From Tetraselmis striata (taxonomy: Eukaryota > Chlorophyta > Chlorodendrophyceae > Chlorodendrales > Chlorodendraceae), in contig VCJN01001862.1 of the NCBI GenBank assembly GCA_006384855.1, positions 247,001-311,000 of the forward strand: 64,000 bases of DNA, written 5' to 3'. The notes beneath the pieces were generated by a model, which saw only the letters and a list, made by a program, of their open reading frames with translations, did no database searches and was not told the origin of the DNA. A program made the position numbers and the translations under genes. This document shows, in pieces, positions 11,234-24,191 of the stretch (positions are counted from its first letter, which is position 1; each line of letters starts with the position of its first letter).

Positions 11234-12498
11234 TTAGAGCATTGCCCTCGCTTGTAGGCTCCAACAACGAGGAAGCTTGCTAGCTCGCTATCCATGAACT
11301 CTCTTTATGTTCACTCGCCGAAATCGGTCCCCAATGCTATCATCTACACGTTAAAACGTAACGGGTCCATGAATTGGACCAGCTCCACCAAGGTTGCATA
11401 GTCCAAAGACACGGCTCCACCCTCCACGGACGTAGCGTAACTCAACTAGGGCACGCTTGTATCCGCTCAAATATTTGACAACGCTCGCAACATACACGGG
11501 TGGGCGTGTTTGGGCACTCCCACCTCACGCATGGCGGTCGCCAATTGCGATAACGCATGCAACAAGTACTTTGGGAACGCAAGACAGTTTGCTCCCGTCA
11601 CGCAACGATTTGCGTTCATGATGATGGCGATGCCAATATTCAGCAAAGATGTTTGCTAAACCCCACTCGGTACAAAACTCCGGGGTAGTAGCCAACGGCG
11701 GAGGCACAATGCATGCCCAGTAGGTATCATTTTCTGTTTGAATTCCGCGACGGCGCCGGGTGGTCACATGCCTGTTGTTGTGAAGGCGGTGCAAAGGCGT
11801 TGCGCTGCATCGATCGTAGGGATTGCGCTAAGTCTTGATCTCCCGCAAGGCGAGGATGAAAAAACCGGCAATGGCATCCAGTCCGCCCGCTCATGCAAGA
11901 AAAAAATGCAACGTTACTCCCTTCATCCGTTTACATTATGTCAAAAAGTGTAGCCACAAGGCAAGGGAAGCGTGTGAGAATATAGGGAAAAACGATGCAC
12001 ATAACATCATTGCGGAAATACACACTAAAAGGGCTAGAATAGCCTAAATTACTGGCATGAATTGGGACGATCAACGTGTACCTTCACAAAGTCACCAGCC
12101 TCAATAAACAGGCCATAGAACTGCGTCATGCCCTAGAGGCTGTAGCAGCAGTAGCCTAGGCGGGGGAGAGGCATAGAAAATTGTCCGGAGAAATACCTAC
12201 ACATACCTTGTCACCGGACTGCGGAGGGAGCCCAACCCGGAATTAATACAATTAGCCGTGAGCTATGGAGGTTACATAATTTTAGTGCAAAGTTTCCGGG
12301 CATCATACGGACCGGAAAATAACGGTTAGAGGGCATGCCGAAAGGGGTAATACCGGATTACAAAAAGGGACAGCCTCAAGGCGCGGGAATAAGGACCGCA
12401 AAGTACAATGACCGCGACATGCTATGGCACTTCATACATATCCTCAGCTACCGATAGGTAAGGATTGCAGCAGCATCGTCTATTGCTGTCCGGCACCG

Positions 12499-12600
12499 CC
12501 CGGCGGTGCCTTTGCCTGCCTTATTTCCACCACCTAGTTCAGCCCTTGCAAGCTCTTCGCAGTGACAGGTCAGTTGCCCCAGCCTGGTCCCATCCGCTGT
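12499..12600 (+). repeat. Direct repeat, copy 1 (partner at 13,098-13,200)
   Basis: About 100 bp starting CGGCGGTGCC and ending CCTGGTCCCATCCGC, repeated 600 bp downstream with a handful of differences (for example TTTGCCTGCC against TATGCCTGGC). Function unknown. Confidence 0.85.
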
Positions 12601-13097
12601 TGGTGTTGCGTCCAGCGACTCCAGCCGTCCACTGGCGGACGCGAAGTCATCGCACACCTGCGCGCGCCTTATTGTACACGTCGTGGGTGCTGCTCATCGA
12701 CTGGCAGTATAGCAAGTATCCTTAGTGCCGGTACCTCAGATAATTACAGTAGGAGCTAGCTGCAGAAGGCGATATCAGAAAATCACCAGAATAGGACAAT
12801 CGGAAAGGCCCTCTACAGCGACTGCGAGGTGGAAGCAGGAGCAGGAGAAGATGCAGAATGGGCACGAGCCCACGCATCAGACTTGACCATCTGCACACCG
12901 GCAGAGAATTTAAGAATAGTATCTGTACGTAGTCGCTACTGCTGGTACTATCTATCCGTTATATCCTGATACGCGCGCGTCGCAAATATTTTACGCGAAC
13001 GCGTACGTTGTACTGCAGGCGCGGGGGTTGTAGGACCACCGCGAAACCACCGTATTATACGAGATGCACCGCGTGTTTACCCCTCCGGCCGCAGGAG

Positions 13098-13200
13098 CCC
13101 CGGCGGTGCCTATGCCTGGCTTATTGTTTCCACCACCTAGTTCAGCCCTTGCAAGCTCTTCGCAGTAACCGGTCAGTTGCCCCAGCCTGGTCCCATCCGC
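13098..13200 (+). repeat. Direct repeat, copy 2
   Basis: Second copy of the 12,499-12,600 block. The sequence outside the shared block is not similar, so the two may be fragments or termini of a mobile element. Confidence 0.85.
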
Positions 13201-14786
13201 AGGAGGCGACAGTCCGGCGGGAGGCTGCCGATAGGTGGTTGTGTTTTGTGGGGCCGGAGCGGGGGAGGGGGGCTTCCTATGCTTCGCACGAGCCGGCCTA
13301 TAGTCAGGTCGTGGTCTCGTGGAGAGGCGGACAGCCCTGTCGACGAGGTATTATTCTACGCTGCGCGCCGACGCCACTCATGTAGCGCCCCTCACTTTCT
13401 CCAACCCGATGAAGATCACATCTGAAGGCTGATACTACCGCTGGCGCAGCCATTCGCAGCTATGAGTAGATGTATCGGGCCAGCTCGATAATCGCCTGCG
13501 GCCCCCCTTGTCCCTACGGGCTGCTGTGACAGTCGGCGGCTGTGCTGTCAGCCGCGTCCGGGTATATCTTCCCCGCGGGTGGCTTGCCTACTTCGGCACG
13601 TAAGGTTTGTCAGATATGTACCGCGTCACCGACAACTCCGTAACGTCGACAGACTCTTCCACGACGAGGCGTTTAGGGGACGGGACGAGCATCGTGGGCT
13701 GCTTCAAACCGTCTACCCGTATTCCATAGGGTGCAGCAATAACGACGCGAGAACCCATAGGACGCACGATGCGCCACGGTAGGCGACAAGGGGTTGTGCC
13801 GACAACCATACGGCAGGGCGAAGCGAGGAAACCAGTCATATGCACTTTGATATATACCACAATCCATGATTCCACCGACATGGTTGGATGGGCCCCACGA
13901 CGCCTGGAAATGCGACTAGATCATATGTCGGAGCTCGTAAGATCCACGCCGACTCTGTACATTTAAGTGGAAACGGCCGCATGAGGGGCAACGGTCTAGT
14001 CGACATGCGACTTTGAAGGGCCCGGTCCAGACTCTCCGCAGGGCGGAACCTTTTAGCACAAGCTCGTGTTATCTGCCCGTTGTTTAGGGTCGCAGCCAAC
14101 CCACGGCCTACCTGTAGCAGCGTAGCGGAGGCAGGCGAAATTATCCGAGAAGGCGAGAACTAGACACCCCATTATGATATCATAACAATAATAATATATA
14201 CATTCATATATATACCGATGACGCGATTATTATTTCGAATATGATTACAATGGCGGAGAGGATTAATAACAGCAAGTGGAAGCTGTGAGTAGAATCGCAG
14301 CAAGTCGAGGAGCTGGATCGATGTATTGCCCTACTTCGAGTGTGCTGATATTATATATTTGATGTGAACAACCCGGATGTTGAGGGATTGAGGGGCCGAG
14401 CTTGGGATGAGGGGGGGGGGGGACTGTTTGCTACAATATGTATGAAAATGGGTATCGTGGACGCTGAAGCGCCACCGGGCTTCCATGCTATTTATATCTG
14501 GCACCGTCACAAAAGCTATTTACATGGAAAATCCCAACCTCTTCATTATATTTGTGTTGCTGTAATGGGTGGTGTTTGAATATTTCATACTTGGGGTGGA
14601 ACTGGCAATTTGGTGTTGCGTTCCAACATCAAGTGAAATCTTCAGCAGCATTGGAGACTGATGCTGTGCACGTCTGGCTGTGTAGCAGCAGCGCTACAGT
14701 TTCGACTCTGGTAGCAAGCTGGTGTCAGAGGAGTGTGTGCTGCGAGACATCGGGCCAAAGAAGCACCGGGACTCGCAACAAATGCC

Positions 14787-17700
14787 ATGTTACTGATGGA
14801 GCAGAGAGGCCGACGTCTTGGCGCTGCGGCCATGGCCCTCCGATGTGGACGCCCTCGTGGCACAGTGGGGTGCCAACAGCGGCTACCAAGCATCCTGAAA
14901 CTACTGGCACTACTTCCTGCTATAGGCTTCTGGCTGCTCAGCCCACCCTGCGAGGGGCTGTGTCTTACCCCCATAGCTCAGTCTGGTAAGGGTGCCACGC
15001 TCTGCTGGACCCCGCCCACCACGTAGCCTCTGTGATTTGCTTTCTTGTCCATGTGTCTGCCGGTGACTGGTGCGCTGTCCGCAAGTCAACTGTGCATCAC
15101 GCATCCAAGACAGTCCCAGATCGGACCGTCACTAACGCCGCTGATATCGCACATCGGCATTACAGAGTATGATGCGTTGATTGCGCTAAAGTCCAGCATT
15201 GGCCCATCGGCGAGCACGTCTGACTGGGAGCAAGCGGACTGCCAGAACTGCTGCACCTGCGGAGGAGTGACCTGTGTGCTTGGCATCGTCAGCTCTGTGT
15301 GAGCGCCACCTCGACCTGGGCGCAACACAGCGGGCTGAAGCGGCAACCAGTGTCTCATACATGCTCCCGCCTATAAATCAGTGCTCAGCTACAGGGATCA
15401 CGTTACAGCGGATCTGGCAGTGGCAGCACCCAGAGATGCGTTCCAGCGCGCACTAAGGTCTTCCCATCACACACCCCTTCCCCATGCCCATCGGTGCTCT
15501 CACCAGGTCTCTACCAGCCGAGGGACTAGCCGGAAGCCTTCCCTCACTCGGCTCTCAGCTCACGGGACTCCTCTCACTGTAAGCCGCCATCCGGGCATCA
15601 TGCGGCGCGCCACTCATTCTGAATCGCAGGCAATGGCGTCACCTAAGGGGCCGTCTGCTGACAGTGCCTCATTGTGCCGTGCAGCTCGCTGGAGAACAAC
15701 GATCTCACGGGGTCAATACCGTCAAGCTGGTCGAATATGGCGCTTCTCACGACCCTGTGAGTCGCCGCGCCTGTGGATAGCATCCAGCAAATCCTGCCCA
15801 CCCCGTGCATGCAACGCCACCATAGACGGCCAAGCTGTGTGGCCGCGCGGCTGTCTTTTGCCGCCGCATAGCACTCACTTGCCTGAGAGTGGCCTAAACT
15901 TGCTATTTTGCGCTCCTGGTAGGAATGTGGACGGAAACTGCCTGACGGGAGGCGTCCCAACCAGCATCCTAACGTGCGGCGCCCCGTGTAGACCGGCTTT
16001 TTGATGCCCTGAAGCTCACCAGTGCCATGCCCTCTCTGCGTTATATTCCTGTATTGCAGCATGCTCACATCCGGCACGCTGTCTCTTGCCGATAGGGCCC
16101 TTCCTGGTCTATCCTTTACCTATGACCCTCAGTCCGGCTGCCCGCCACCTCCACCTGCCCCGAAGAGGTATGGCAGGCGGCCACCCTCATTGCCTGGCTG
16201 CCCTGGATATGAGCGCCCCCACCCCCCGCTGACTGCTGCCTGTTGCCGCTGCACTGCCCCCTTCACCCGTCCTGTGGCAGTCCACCGCCTCCTACGCCGC
16301 CACCTTCTCCGCCCCCTCCAAACCCTCACCCTCCAAGCCCGCCGCCGCCCAGCCCAAGTCCCCCGCAACCAAGCAGCCCGCCGCCCCCAGTGCCACCACT
16401 TCCTGCCCCCCCTCCAAGCCCAAGCCCCCCAAGCCCCCCAGCACCAAACAGCCCGCCACCTCCAATCGCGCCTCCCCCTTCCCCCAAACCAAGTCTGCCC
16501 CTTCCCGTGCCACCACCCCCTCTGCTGCCCCGAGGACCCCCACCTCCAAACACCCCACCGCCTCCAATGCCACCACCCCCTCCATTCCCTCCTAGTTCAA
16601 GCTCCCCGAGCCCGCCACCGCCACCGCCACCGTCCAATCCAAGCCCCCCAACACCAAGCAGCCCTCCCCCACCCTCTGCCCCACCCCCATCCCCATCCCC
16701 TCCGCCATCGTCGGCAGACAGTCCCCCGGTGCCCAACAGCCCATCACCACCGGGTGCCCCTCCTCCCCCCGGGCCTCCCTCTCCCTCTCCACCCCTACCC
16801 CTACCCCCCACCCCCACTCCGCCAACTCCGCCGCCGTTCACCCCCCGGGCGCCCCCCATGCCCCTCCCCCACCCACTGCAGCGCCACCCTCCGGGGCCAC
16901 GCATCCCCTGCCCTCACCCTCTCCGCCGCCGCCCACACCCCCTGTTCCCCTCATTCCCACACCCTCAGCCTTCAAACTGCCCCCGGCTCCCGCGCACCCC
17001 TCTCCCCCACCGCCCGTAACCCCACCGACCAGCCCAGGCAACCCCCAGCCGCCCGCTCCTTCCATGCCACCCACCCCATCTGGCGCCCCCCCTCCAGACA
17101 CACCCACTGTCACAGCAGCCCCAACGCACTCAGCCGAGGCGCCCAGGTGCGCCCCCCTCCTTGAGTGCCACCCTCGCGCACCCTGAGGGTCTCGGCACGG
17201 CCGATGCTGTGCTCCCTGGCTAGCCTAGAGTTTACATTCTTGGGCGCATGGGATCAAGCAACACTCGGTATAATATTCTGCCATATAAATCATGGCTATT
17301 CGCGATGCTATGGTCAACAACAGCCTTGATAGATCTGCGGCCCAGGAATCAAGGGGCACCGGGACTTATAGGGAATGAAATATGGTATGTACAAAAGCCA
17401 TCATGCAAAAGCCGTATCATACATATCGCATTTCGACCACTTGCCCAATGACACCCAAAGTCCGGATGGTCACATTCCGTAAATTCGTGTTACTTTATTT
17501 GTTCTGGCGATACATACCGCAGTTATGCAGATATATTTTTTATCAACGTGTCGTCAATGGTGCGTTTGCAACTCACGCAGAACTCAAGCAGCGATTTCCA
17601 TCGTCGTCATCCAGCATCTATAATCAATGACATCTACCTATAGCGCATTACGGCTAACCCCTACCGTACAAACCGCCCTAATTTTAGCAATCGCAATCGA

Positions 17701-20700
17701 GAAGTGATGCTCACTCCGACGGGGCGCTTCTGACCGGCTGCATGACACCGCGTTGCAGGGAGCCCCCCCCTCCTTCTCCGCCGTCCGGGTCATCCGCCTC
17801 TTCTCCGCCGCCGCCCTCCCCCGCTCCCCCTCAGCCGGAGATAACGGCGCCCGCCAGCGGCCCCGGTGTCGCCGTTGTGCTCACCAAAGCCGTTGTCACG
17901 GAGGGCCACAACTTGGCGGTATCCGCGGCTCTGGAGGGCGAGTGGGGCGAGTTCACCGATCCCGCTGTCTATGCCTGGGCGTGCCACGCCGTCGCTGCCA
18001 AGGCGGATGGGTCGTCGCGGCCGTGCGGCCTCTCGTTCAGCGCGCGCAGCGCGCAGCTTATCCCTGTGGGGGCTCTGCCGCCAGGAGAGTACGACTTTCA
18101 GGTGAGCACGCCCGCGAGCTGCCATTATATCCACCTGCCGCTTAGTAGGGCCATTCTCACTGTGGCCATCCTGGAACATACCACCCTACCGACATTATCT
18201 AATTGGGTTTGCCGGTCTTCACCATCCTGATTTCGTTTGCACCGTCGGGGCGGGATCTCCTTGCGGTATTATAATCCTTGGTGCGTTCTAATAATCGATT
18301 CCCGCATGAATGTAGTCTCTTCTCTTTGCGCGGGTTGGGAGGGAGGGGGGGTCAAAAGCATTCATGTGTAGCGAACCCCAAGCGTGGTTGCGCAATATTT
18401 GACCCGCAGTCATGGTTTGCTTGGCAATGGCGTTGGGTATTTCAATTAGGGGGAGTTTGTTGCTGCATTACTATTTCAACTTGTCTTTTGAATAATGCGG
18501 AAATGTTTTCATTCCCGTTCACTCGCATGTCTCTCCTTGCGCTGTGACCGCGGTAGGTGACGGCGACATCCTTCGGCCAGCCAAGCACAGGGAACAGCAG
18601 CCGCATCAGCACAACCATCAGCGCAGTGGCGCGGGCAGTGGTGCGGGCCGCATCGTCCGCTGGGCAGGTCACGGTGGACTGCACCGGCGCCGCATGCGGG
18701 ACGGACAGCGAGCCCTGTCTGGTCAACCCGGAGCGCCTGCTGATTCTCACAGTGCGCGCCTCCTACTTCCTGAGCCTGCTCGGCTGTCCCCGGCCCCGGT
18801 GTGCCTTGTCACATGCCGTCAGTGAAAGTAGCACACTAAGGAATGGGATTGTTTTCCGTATGGTGCGGTCTACGGAGGAGCATATGCGGGGCTGTGCGAG
18901 GTTACCATAACCACGTACTTTCCAGCACCTAAACGTGTTGTCTCTTCAGTACTGATAATTACAATGCCTAAGTATAGTTACCGGGGAACTGGAAACAGGG
19001 CGGCCGGATAAAAGCGGCATAATAATGGCTTGTTAGATTCCCTGGAATTTCGATTGTTTTATCTGTAGAAAGTATCAATATCAGCGGTATGCAGCTCCGA
19101 CAGACTGTATCAAAAGGTAACCAAACAACTATTTATGAGGTTTGGTGTTCATAGATACATCACGAGTTGACACCCCTGCATCACTACATTCCATGATATA
19201 CCGGTGAAAGACACATGTCAAGTTTGAAGGAAAGAGTTCTCCCTGCGGCATATATCCACTGTTACTATCAGGCGGGATTCTTGCCCTGCTGACGCGTGTC
19301 GATCTAAATCATGGGCTCCCGCTTCTTTCGTCCTTTGCGGCTGCAGGTGCACCCGCCGGCCAGCATGCCGCCCTCTGCGGAGGTGCAGGTCGGCTGGAGC
19401 TGGGACCTCCCAGGCTTCCAGCTGGCGCCGCGCCTCCGCAGCGGCACCAGCTGGGAGCGCGGCATCGTCTCGCTTGAGGGACTGCCCGCCGGAGCAACGT
19501 GCCGGATAACTGCGCACATGACAGCCTTTGGTGGCAGCGGCATCAAGCAGGAGACCGCGTCTTACTCGGTGGAAGTCCATCTGGCGGTCCCGCCACGCTG
19601 CCTTAAGCCAGGTGGCTGTTTTGAGGTGCGGCACGGGACCCTTATCGTCTTGCAATGATGCTTCAGATGCTGCAATTGAAATTGATGAATGTCACAAGCC
19701 GTCGTTAATGCCGTCCCTGGCTGATGGGTATTTGAAATTCGTGTGTGCTTTTGCGGAACTTTTCTACTACATGCTTTTCGTTCTGAGGGCCATTAACTTG
19801 TGATTAGTCTCAGTGAAGTTAATTACTGGCGAATGTCGAGCAGATCGACACGGCGGATTCCGACGATGACATAGACGCTACATACACGATTCGCTCCGCT
19901 CCTCTGAGCAGCTGGGCCGTTGGCAGCGAGGCCGGTCCCACCGAGGCAACCACGTCTCTGCGCGCGCAGTACGGCTACTGCACCTCAGCCGGCTGCGGCG
20001 ACAACAGCCGGCGGCTCTGGGCATCAGGCCTTCTGCCACTTGGCGCTCCCTTCTCGTTTGGGTTTCTCCCTTTCATATCTAGCCTGCTCGGCCAGTCCGA
20101 CGCCGCCAACGCTACGTTGCTGGCTTGTGCGCTACGTGTGGAACATGCTGGAGCCGAGAAAGATCCGGTCATCGCCGCCTCCGTCTGCGAGCAGATAACG
20201 GTGACAAACCCTGTCGATAACCTAGCAGCGCGGCTCCACCCCTTCGCTGGCAATATTTGCGCCTTGCTGGCTTGCCGGCCCAGCAGCTGTGCGCTGGAGG
20301 ACCGCTTGTCAGCCGCCATCGCGGCGGTGGCTCTCGCCAGCGGGACTGCCCCTGCGGGCCAGCCCGCGTTGCTGCTAGGGGCGGTGGAAACGGTGGCGCA
20401 GATACTACGGTCGCCAGTACGCGCGGGAACGGGCGATGGCATCACCTCCATGCTTGTCACCGCGGGTTTAGCCAATCTCCGTGCTGCCCTAGGTATTATC
20501 GGACGTCGGACAAACGTCCTCGACTCGGACGCGGCCGCTGCGGATGCCTTTCTGCCGGCAGCGCTCGTGACTGAGGTGCTCGCGCTGGCCTCCGCAAGGC
20601 TGGTAGACGCCAATATGGGCGATCCGGCCCGAGCCACCGAGTGTGCGGGCGAGGTCCTGCACACCGTGGCTCCTGCCGTTTCCCACCTTGCCGCGGTGTA

Positions 20701-23700
20701 TGGCAGCCACCGCACAGCTCGCGCCGATGCGGTCGATTCCATCCAGCAGGCCACGCCACTGGCTGTCGCGGCGCAAGATGCCCGCAACGCCCTGTCGTGG
20801 GCGGCTGCCACGGCACAAGAATCGGCGCCCGCCGATGGCCGAGTTATCCGGAGCTTGGGTCCCAATGGCGCGACGGTGCTCGTTTACACCGGCGATGTAG
20901 CGGGGCTGGTTGGCCGCTGGTTAAGGCTCGCCTCCGAGCCTGGCGCGGTCCATCTAGGGGACCACCAGCCGCCGTACTGGAGTCGGCTGGCGGCCTTCGA
21001 AACGCCGGGAGCTGGAGCCCCAGCCGCCAAGACCACTGGTCCCCGGAGGCTTTTGTTGCAGAAGAACGATTCCAATGATGCTGACGAGACATTGCCAGGA
21101 GCTTCCGGGACTTCATCGAGAACCGCGATGCGGCGGCGCGGCGGCGGCGCCGAGGTGTTGTTCGAGCGTGTTGGCCAGTGCAACGTTGCCGACTTGGAAT
21201 CGTCACCGTCGGGTGACAGATGTCGTCATGACAGGCTTGCTGTCGTGACCGTGAGCTACCTCGCCGACAGCTCCATCCTGGCGCTCGGCATTCCCGCGGC
21301 CTTGCTGCGCGCCAGCCTGGCCGCCGTCGACCCGCAGATAAGCCACCACGACGCGGTTCTCTTCGTCAGCGGCATGATCAGCCTGCGGGCGCTGGGGGCC
21401 TCGTCGACTTCGCCGCCTCTTGTGGATCTACTGCTGCCGCTGGATCTCCAGGTGGGTGATGCAGGGATCGGAAGATATATGCGAAAGCTCCGTAACATTA
21501 CTCCTGCCTCAAGTGCGTCATGTGCATCTTCTAACTGTTGCCGCTGTGTTGAATTGTGTTTTTTTCAAGCTGCTCGAGGGCGCCAAAGGCCTGACCGCGG
21601 CGCTGGCAACCGACAACAAGTACTGCGCACGGCTGGCAGCGGATGGCGGTAGTCCGCCAGTGGTTCTGGGACGGGCAGAGGTGGTGACGCTGGCGGTATC
21701 TCGCTCAAACGAGCAGGGGTACGACATTTCGGCGCACGCCGCACTCTGCACGGTCGACGCGTTCGCCGACTACGTTGTTCTACAAGTGTCGCGCGGGGGG
21801 CTCGACGACCAAACGCCTCGTGACGACAGCCCACACCGGTCGCTCCCGACTATAGTGACGGTGGACATTGCCGGCCCGGCTCGCATGACCGCAACCGCCG
21901 GCGTGTTTGCAAATCGCCCCGCTTGGGTGTGGGTCCTCTTAACGCTGGCCGTCGTGGCGGTGGCCGCGGTCGGGTTGACCGGTCTTGCCGTCGTCACGCG
22001 CTGCTATGGCCTGGATTGTCGGGGCTACCGACGGCTCGGCGGGTCGAAGCCACAGTCGGCGTTGAGCGCACATGGAGGCGGATTTTCTATATGTGCGCGG
22101 CGCTCCTCTTCCGGAGCCTGTTGCGAGCCGCCACCCAGCATGGCGTGGTCGGATGACAGCAAGCACGGTGAAGCCATCTTCGACGATTCTCCTCACTCCC
22201 CTTGGAAGCCAGCACGGTACTTCTTCGGCTTGGAGACCCACGAGTACCGCGCCGGTCGGCCCCCGCTGTCCCCCACGCACCTATCGATGCGAATGTCCGT
22301 GACGTCCAGTGGCGGCTCCGTGGACGGCATGGGAGGCGAATCATCGATAGCGCTTGCACGCATGTTTGCGATGATTTCGTGTGGCGCCGCCGACAGCCTG
22401 GCGGAGATCCTCGCGGGGCTGGCGGGCGTGCAGCATGACGGCGGTCCGCCTGTTGCGGACCTTAACCACACCTTCGCCGAGGGGCGGTCGCTGCTGCACC
22501 TAGCGGTGGCGACGGGACAAGAAGCGTGCACCCACGTCTTGCTGGAGCACTGCGGCCCCGGCACCCGACAGATCAACCTCGACCTGCAGGACACACGCGG
22601 CCAGACGCCTCTGCACCTCGCCGCCGCCGTGAATCAGGTGAGTGCCCGTCCAACAGAAACCCATTGGACGGTTACGATGTTGTTGTTTGCGTTACTGTGT
22701 GTGATCCTTCCGCGTCATGTGTATCTACCGCTGACCGCCCGGTATGCATAGTTCAGTCTCAGTTAGGGAACAAGCACGGTTCGCTTGATGTCAGTTTTGG
22801 GAGGAGCTGCTCGTTAAATCGTGACCGCCTCAGGTGCGGTTCATGTTGGTGTTACACTACGTGTGCGGGTGACTGTAAGACGTTGAAGGATAGAGAAAGG
22901 GAGAGGGAGCTTGGGACAAGATGGTGAGCTGCCAGAGTTGCAGGCTGAAGTAAAGACGCATCCGCCTTGTGTACTAGTGGGATTGCTTGACCGTAAGAGG
23001 GCGGGGAAGCCGTACACATATCCTGCCATCTGCCCGGGATGCTCACTTCGTGTTGTGCGCATGCTATTATTATTATGGCCAATGCGCCGCTGCATGTAGC
23101 ACTGTTGGGATAGCTGCAGTGACCATTGTGCTGACGGCGGGCGCTGGCCCGCGCACACAGGCGGACCTCGTGAGCGCGCTGCTTGCCGCCGGGGCGACCG
23201 CCAGCCGCGCAGATCGCAATGGGTGCTCCGCGCTGCACGCCGCCGCGCATATGGGGGCCACGCGTGCCGCGCAGCGGCTGCTGGCCCACGAGCGCGGGGC
23301 GGCTGGCTGGCTGCTGCTGTCGCCCGATGCGCACGGCGCCACGCCGCTGCACCACGCGGCGATGGGCGGCCACACCGAGTGCCTGGAGCTGCTGCTCGCG
23401 TACGGGCTCAAGAACGGAGGGCCCGGAGCGCTCAGCCCGGTGTTTGCGGCGCCGGAGGAGTTGGGCCCGCTCGACATTGCGGCAATGGGCGGGCACGCGG
23501 ACACGGTGACGGCGCTGCTGACGTGGGGGGAGGCGCACGGTGTGCGCGTGAGCCGCCCCGCAACCCTCAGCGGCAGCGACGGCCCGCCGTCCGTTCTGTG
23601 CCTCGCAACCTTCCACGGCCAGCGCGGCGTTGTGCGTGCGCTGCGGCACTCGGACTGGTGGCTGTGGGAGCCGGCGCCGCGGGCGCGGCTGAGTCGGAAC

Positions 23701-24069
23701 CGGAGTAGCCGCTTCGACCTGAGCAGCCTCAGCCGCGCGACCTCCACCGCGGACCTCCTCGAGCTGCTGGCCGGGCAGCTGGGGGCGGCCAAAGCGAAGC
23801 TCAACGCGCAGGCGCGGCGGCTGTCTACCTCTCTGGCAAACTCCATGCTCCGGCCGCTTGCCCGCCGTGAGACCGCGCCGCCATGCGTGCTGGCGATGGC
23901 TCAGAATCTGGCTGCGGCGGAGATGCAGAGCAGCGCGATGGGCGGCGCCCTTGGGGAGGCGGAGCGGCGCGAGCAGGCGGCGGGCTCAAGCCTGCTGCCC
24001 GCTGGCCCTAGCATCAAGCGCTCCAAGTCTTTGTATGTGTGTACGTCGCCGGAGGATTTGGCGTTCTAG
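14787..24069 (+). CDS. LRR / Pro-rich / REJ-like / TM / ankyrin receptor-like protein
   Basis: Predicted single-pass membrane protein of about 1,950 residues. Exons: 14787-14985, 15166-15298, 15507-15578, 15685-15756, 15923-15985, 16060-16167, 16281-17146 (possibly minus intron 16754-16881), 17759-18101, 18557-18817, 19347-19625, 19844-21451, 21570-22637, 23161-24069; all phases agree. Order: signal peptide (KLLALLPAIGFWLL); LRRNT_2 cap (EYDALIALKSSIG...NCCTCGGVTC); three one-per-exon LRRs (ENNDLTGSIPSSW, DGNCLTGGVPTSI); long PPSPPP linker; cysteine-bearing Ig/PKD-like exons; a REJ-like 536-codon exon (LRAQYGYC...GLLPLGAPFSF); TM helix PAWVWVLLTLAVVAVAAVGL at about residue 1,410; then ankyrin repeats (GRSLLHLAVATGQE, GQTPLHLAAAVNQ, GATPLHHAAMGGH, LGPLDIAAMGGH). 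TGTAA lies 118 nt past the stop. An ATG at 14,832 is an alternative start. Ligand and partner are unknown; a surface recognition role is inferred from architecture. Confidence 0.75.
16281..17146 (+). other. Proline/serine-rich (pherophorin-like) linker exon
   Basis: This exon encodes a hydroxyproline-type linker of (S)PPPP, PPSP and NPHPP units, the kind found in volvocalean wall glycoproteins. The proline frame from 16,281 becomes less regular after about 16,860, whereas a frame shifted by one base is proline-rich from there to the donor at 17,146 (CCC AG|GTGCGC). A 128-nt C-rich intron 16,754-16,881 (G|GTGCCC ... CACTGCAG) restores the frame exactly; a lost C in the local C run would also do so. 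Confidence 0.6.
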
Positions 24070-24186
24070 AAAGTATGGTATTACAAACCAAGGAGGAGGC
24101 GCGCGTCTGTCGCTCTACGTCTCCACTTGGCATAGGACGAGATCCCAAAATAGTAATGTATGTGTACAATGATACCGGGCTTCCAT

Positions 24187-24191
24187 TGTAA
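24187..24191 (+). terminator. TGTAA polyadenylation-type signal of the LRR-ankyrin gene
   Basis: TGTAA is the usual green-algal poly(A) signal; this copy lies 118 nt after the stop codon at 24,069. Confidence 0.5.

Larger units (their letters stand above)
11240..14786. other. Repeat-bearing intergenic region, no gene recognised
   Basis: AT-richer than the flanking genes. Open frames are short and uninformative. It holds a 100-bp direct repeat pair (see separate entry), a 45-bp block near 12,748-12,792 that recurs three times at 59.5 kb, an AT-rich stretch at about 14,160-14,260, and a G10 tract at 14,411. A minus-strand frame at 13,588-13,881 reads smoothly but has no motif I recognise. The final few hundred bases probably hold the promoter and 5' UTR of the LRR-ankyrin gene. 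Confidence 0.35.

Noticed and set aside
16326-16904. Long glycine-rich open frame on the minus strand
   Set aside because: It is the reverse complement of the proline-rich exon; the plus strand has splice sites, phase and LRR context.
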